DNA of 64,000 bases from Granulosicoccus sp947495035 (GTDB lineage: Bacteria; Pseudomonadota; Gammaproteobacteria; Granulosicoccales; Granulosicoccaceae): NCBI RefSeq assembly GCF_050589605.1, contig NZ_JBNGOO010000008.1; one strand, 5' to 3'. How positions within the stretch are numbered: the first letter of the stretch is position 1; each line of letters opens with the position of its first letter. The notes under the pieces are model-generated. The model had not been told where the DNA came from, did no database searches, and saw nothing but the letters and a program-made list of their open reading frames with translations. The translations under genes were made by a program, and so were the position numbers. Shown here in pieces: positions 61,807-64,000 of the stretch.

Positions 61807-62808
61807 TTACATGTCGTGGGCTGCCTGCAAGGGACCGATATTGACTGCATCGACATAGCTGTCGAGAGCCGAGTCGATCGAACCGGCTTCGACGAAGACA
61901 TCGGCAACACCCTTCATGAATTCGGCCGCATTGCCACCCAGCCATTTCTCGGACAGCTGTTCTTCGACGGACGGGAATTTCATGGTCGAGATGGCACTCT
62001 TGGCGGCCTCGAGATCCATGCCGGACCCTTCAGCGATGAGTGCCAGCATGTCCTCATTCTGATTGGCGTTCCAGTCTTCGTTGGCGGCCGCAGTCACGGA
62101 CAGGAACTTCGCCACCAGCTCACCGTTCTCGGCGATGAAGGATGCTGGTGCCGTAGTGACATCGAATACCAGTATGCCAAGTTCTTCCTTTTCTTCACCT
62201 GTCAGCAGTGAGTTGCCATACTCTCTCATGCGGGTCAGACCACCGCCGTAACCACAGGCAAAATCCACAGCGCCCTGCCCCAGTGCGGCAGCGCCTTCCG
62301 GTGGTGCCATGTCGACAATCTGCAGGCTGGCCAGGTCGATACCGAAGTGGTCCATCTGACGCAGAAAGCCATAGTGGGCAGCGGTACCCAGCGGTACGGC
62401 GACTTTCTTGCCGGCCAGTTCACCGGCGCTGTCCTTGTCGATTTCAAGGTCTGCATTGATGATGCAGTTGTCGTTGTCCGAGTAGCTGACTGCAACATCG
62501 AGTACTTGCAGATCCTGCCCACCGGATGCGGCTACCACGAAGGGAGGTACGCCCTGTGAGACAGACAGGTGAACATCACCGGATGCCATTGCAGCACTCA
62601 TGGCGGTGCCGGTTTCGAAGGATACCCATTTTACCGGTATGCCCAGAGCCTCATCGTAGGCTCCGGAGTCCTTGGCAGCGATCATCGGCATGGGCCATTC
62701 CAGAAAGTATCCGACGGTCAGTTCGTCAAGGTCCTGAGCCATGGCCACTTGGGTGGACAGGGCTGACACCGTGCCCACAATCAGTGCGCGTGTAATACGA
62801 AAATTCAT
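61807..62808 (-). CDS. tauA: Taurine-type ABC transporter substrate-binding protein
   Basis: A 333-residue periplasmic binding protein with a signal peptide (RALIVGTVSALSTQVAMAQ, cleaved near residue 24). The mature N-terminus ELTVGYFLEWPMPMIAAK and AMASGDVHLSVSQGVPPFVVA are typical of TauA-like and related sulfonate/amine binding proteins in marine bacteria, with NCIINADLEI and GKKVAVPLGTAAHYGF. Taurine is the usual annotation, but substrate specificity is unproven. First gene of the importer operon. Confidence 0.88.
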   Translation of the reverse strand: MNFRITRALIVGTVSALSTQVAMAQDLDELTVGYFLEWPMPMIAAKDSGAYDEALGIPVKWVSFETGTAMSAAMASGDVHLSVSQGVPPFVVAASGGQDLQVLDVAVSYSDNDNCIINADLEIDKDSAGELAGKKVAVPLGTAAHYGFLRQMDHFGIDLASLQIVDMAPPEGAAALGQGAVDFACGYGGGLTRMREYGNSLLTGEEKEELGILVFDVTTAPASFIAENGELVAKFLSVTAAANEDWNANQNEDMLALIAEGSGMDLEAAKSAISTMKFPSVEEQLSEKWLGGNAAEFMKGVADVFVEAGSIDSALDSYVDAVNIGPLQAAHDM

Positions 62809-63115
62809 ATCTTTCTCCTAGCGAGGTCATTAGCTGGCCTTGGGCCGAAGCTTTCATCGTTGTCGCATCAGCACGATATACAGGTTTCATATGACAGAAC
62901 TTGAATATCGCAATATGAGGCTAATGGTGAATGCCCAGTCAGGTCAATGTTTTTCTCCGAATCAGACCGGTTTCCTGTCTGTTACGAGAAGTGTCGGGCG
63001 AACACGCATTTTCATGCCTCGAGGATCTCATTGACAGTCATACGGGTCTGTATTAAGTTTTAAATCAAGGAATATGAGTTTTATAATATAGAACTTTTTT
63101 TGGAGGTGCTTTCAG
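62809..63115. promoter_or_regulatory. Divergent promoter region of tauABC-type operon and FAD oxidoreductase
   Basis: An AT-rich 307-base region. At 63077-63095 AGTTTTATAATATAGAACT is a 19-bp near-perfect palindrome (AGTT-x-TATA-x-TATA-x-AACT), seven bases before the GGAGG ribosome binding site of the oxidoreductase gene. It is a good candidate for the IclR-family operator, because such repressors bind AT-rich palindromes of this length. Confidence 0.5.
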
Positions 63116-64000
63116 GTGAGCAACGATCCGGTTCGGGAGATTCACTGGCCGACAACAGCGACGGCCAGACCGCCTTGCTCGCGCCTTGAAGAGGATACGA
63201 CGGCAGATGTCGTCATCATCGGTGGAGGTCTGACCGGCTGTCGCACCGCACTGGGACTGGCCGAGGCAGGCCTTTCGGTGGTTCTGCTGGAGGCCCGAGA
63301 CATCGGTTGGGGAGCCTCGGGGCGCAGTGGTGGACAATGCAACCCTGTCTGGCGCCAGACCCCGGATGAGCTGGCAAGCCGCTTTGGTGACGCGCGTGCA
63401 GAGCTTCTTGTCAGAACCACATTGAGTGCGGCAGATGATCTGTTTCACGATATCGAACACTACGATGTCGAATGCGATGCGGTTCAGAACGGTTGGGTGC
63501 AGGCGGCGCATACCCGTCAGAGCAGGCGATCTCTGGAGCATCTGCAGGCCGGCTGGTCGCAGGCAGGCGCCCGAATCGATCTGCTCGAGGCAGAGCAGGT
63601 CAAGGACATGAGCGGTTCACCAGCCTATCGCTTTGCCCTGTTTCATCAGGCGGGCGGGCATGTGCATCCACTGTCACTGACGCGTGGTTATGCGCGTGCA
63701 GCGCAGGCGCGTGGCGCACGGATTTTCTGTGAAGAGCCGGTGCAATCCATGGAGCGGCGAGACGGGAAATGGAAGGTCAGCACAGTGAAGGGCAGTGTGA
63801 CAGCCGAACAGGTGGTGCAGACAACCAATGGCTATACCGGAACCTCACCGTCACCGGGTTTGCAGAAGACGTTCTTGCCGCTCGTGAGCATTGCCCTGGC
63901 GACAGAGCCCCTGAGTGAGTCGCTGCGAGCAACCGTGCTGCCCGGTTCGGTTACCTTGTCCGATACCCGCCTGGCCATCTATTTCTGCCGATATGACCGC
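63116..64000 (+). CDS. DAO-family FAD-dependent oxidoreductase, 3' end outside window
   Basis: The frame starts with a GTG supported by GGAGG nine bases upstream and is open to the edge (295 codons). It begins with a short leader (SNDPVREIHWPTTATARPPC), then the FAD-binding VVIIGGGLTGCRTALGLAEAG and the GWGASGRSGGQCNPVW motif typical of glycine/D-amino-acid-oxidase-like enzymes such as PuuB-type oxidases and the large subunit of taurine dehydrogenase. Substrate cannot be told; the divergent importer suggests it oxidises the imported amine or amino compound (inference). Confidence 0.9.
   Translation, partial: MSNDPVREIHWPTTATARPPCSRLEEDTTADVVIIGGGLTGCRTALGLAEAGLSVVLLEARDIGWGASGRSGGQCNPVWRQTPDELASRFGDARAELLVRTTLSAADDLFHDIEHYDVECDAVQNGWVQAAHTRQSRRSLEHLQAGWSQAGARIDLLEAEQVKDMSGSPAYRFALFHQAGGHVHPLSLTRGYARAAQARGARIFCEEPVQSMERRDGKWKVSTVKGSVTAEQVVQTTNGYTGTSPSPGLQKTFLPLVSIALATEPLSESLRATVLPGSVTLSDTRLAIYFCRYDR

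Overview
This 64 kb window reads as the chromosome of an aerobic, probably marine gammaproteobacterium. Evidence is the order ftsY-ftsE-ftsX-rpoH, the Pseudomonas-like cytochrome c oxidase cluster (small membrane protein, ctaG, coxC, a DUF2909 gene, surf1, SCO-like gene, ctaB), and single-copy housekeeping genes (rsmD, coaD, mutM, rpmB/rpmG, folB, uppP, cca, pdxJ, ribA). GC content looks close to 58-60 %. Marine or sulfur-rich habits are suggested by a SoeABC-type sulfite dehydrogenase with a TauE/SafE permease, a TauABC-type importer, an alginate-lyase-like heparinase II/III protein, and an ars operon that disposes of arsenate as an organoarsenical. I cannot name the genus. No rRNA, tRNA, CRISPR array, prophage or insertion sequence was seen.

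Layout: 1-6.2 kb, cytochrome c oxidase subunits and assembly factors (ctaD cut by the left edge; ctaA not in the cluster). 6.4-8.4 kb, a Na+/Ca2+ exchanger and NhaR. 8.7-11 kb, a two-component system ending in a 10-bp tandem repeat. 11-17.8 kb, an OsmC protein, rpoH behind a perfect CIRCE element, ftsX-ftsE-ftsY, rsmD-coaD-ferredoxin, and a gamma-glutamylcyclotransferase-like protein. 17.8-20 kb, a degenerate 7-bp repeat tract and a CPA2/KefB-type antiporter. 20-26.1 kb, a GGDEF/EAL protein, a heparinase II/III lyase and a Bcr/CflA-type MFS pump preceded by a 5-bp repeat. 26.3-29.1 kb, arsJ-gapdh diverging from arsR. 29.2-33.7 kb, a GldA/F/G-like ABC operon with a DUF4340 protein and mutM. 34-42.2 kb, a desaturase, rpmB-rpmG, folB-methyltransferase, uppP, small membrane or exported proteins, cca and a lipoprotein metallopeptidase. 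42.3-42.9 kb, a cobalamin riboswitch followed by a small orphan gene.

43-53.9 kb holds an NAD(P)-binding SDR protein, TauE/SafE diverging from soeABC, then apbE-DUF4266-DUF3570, pdxJ and a YceI protein. 53.9-58.3 kb holds an LTA-synthase-like sulfatase, a flippase-like membrane protein, a CDP-alcohol phosphatidyltransferase and a RibA with a degenerate N-terminal half. 58.5-64 kb holds an IclR regulator, a TauABC-type importer whose permease carries an apparent cadherin-like (Big_9-type) insertion, and a divergent DAO-family FAD oxidoreductase cut by the right edge.

The most interesting points are: a perfect CIRCE element overlapping the rpoH promoter, which would place sigma-32 under HrcA; a full cobalamin riboswitch in front of an unrecognised small protein; an SGAS motif in the DUF3570 protein, resembling the sites ApbE flavinylates, encoded two genes after apbE; the extracellular-type domain inside a TauC permease; and three separate microsatellite tracts. 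Start codons were reassigned where Shine-Dalgarno sequences, overlaps or family length argued against the longest reading frame.
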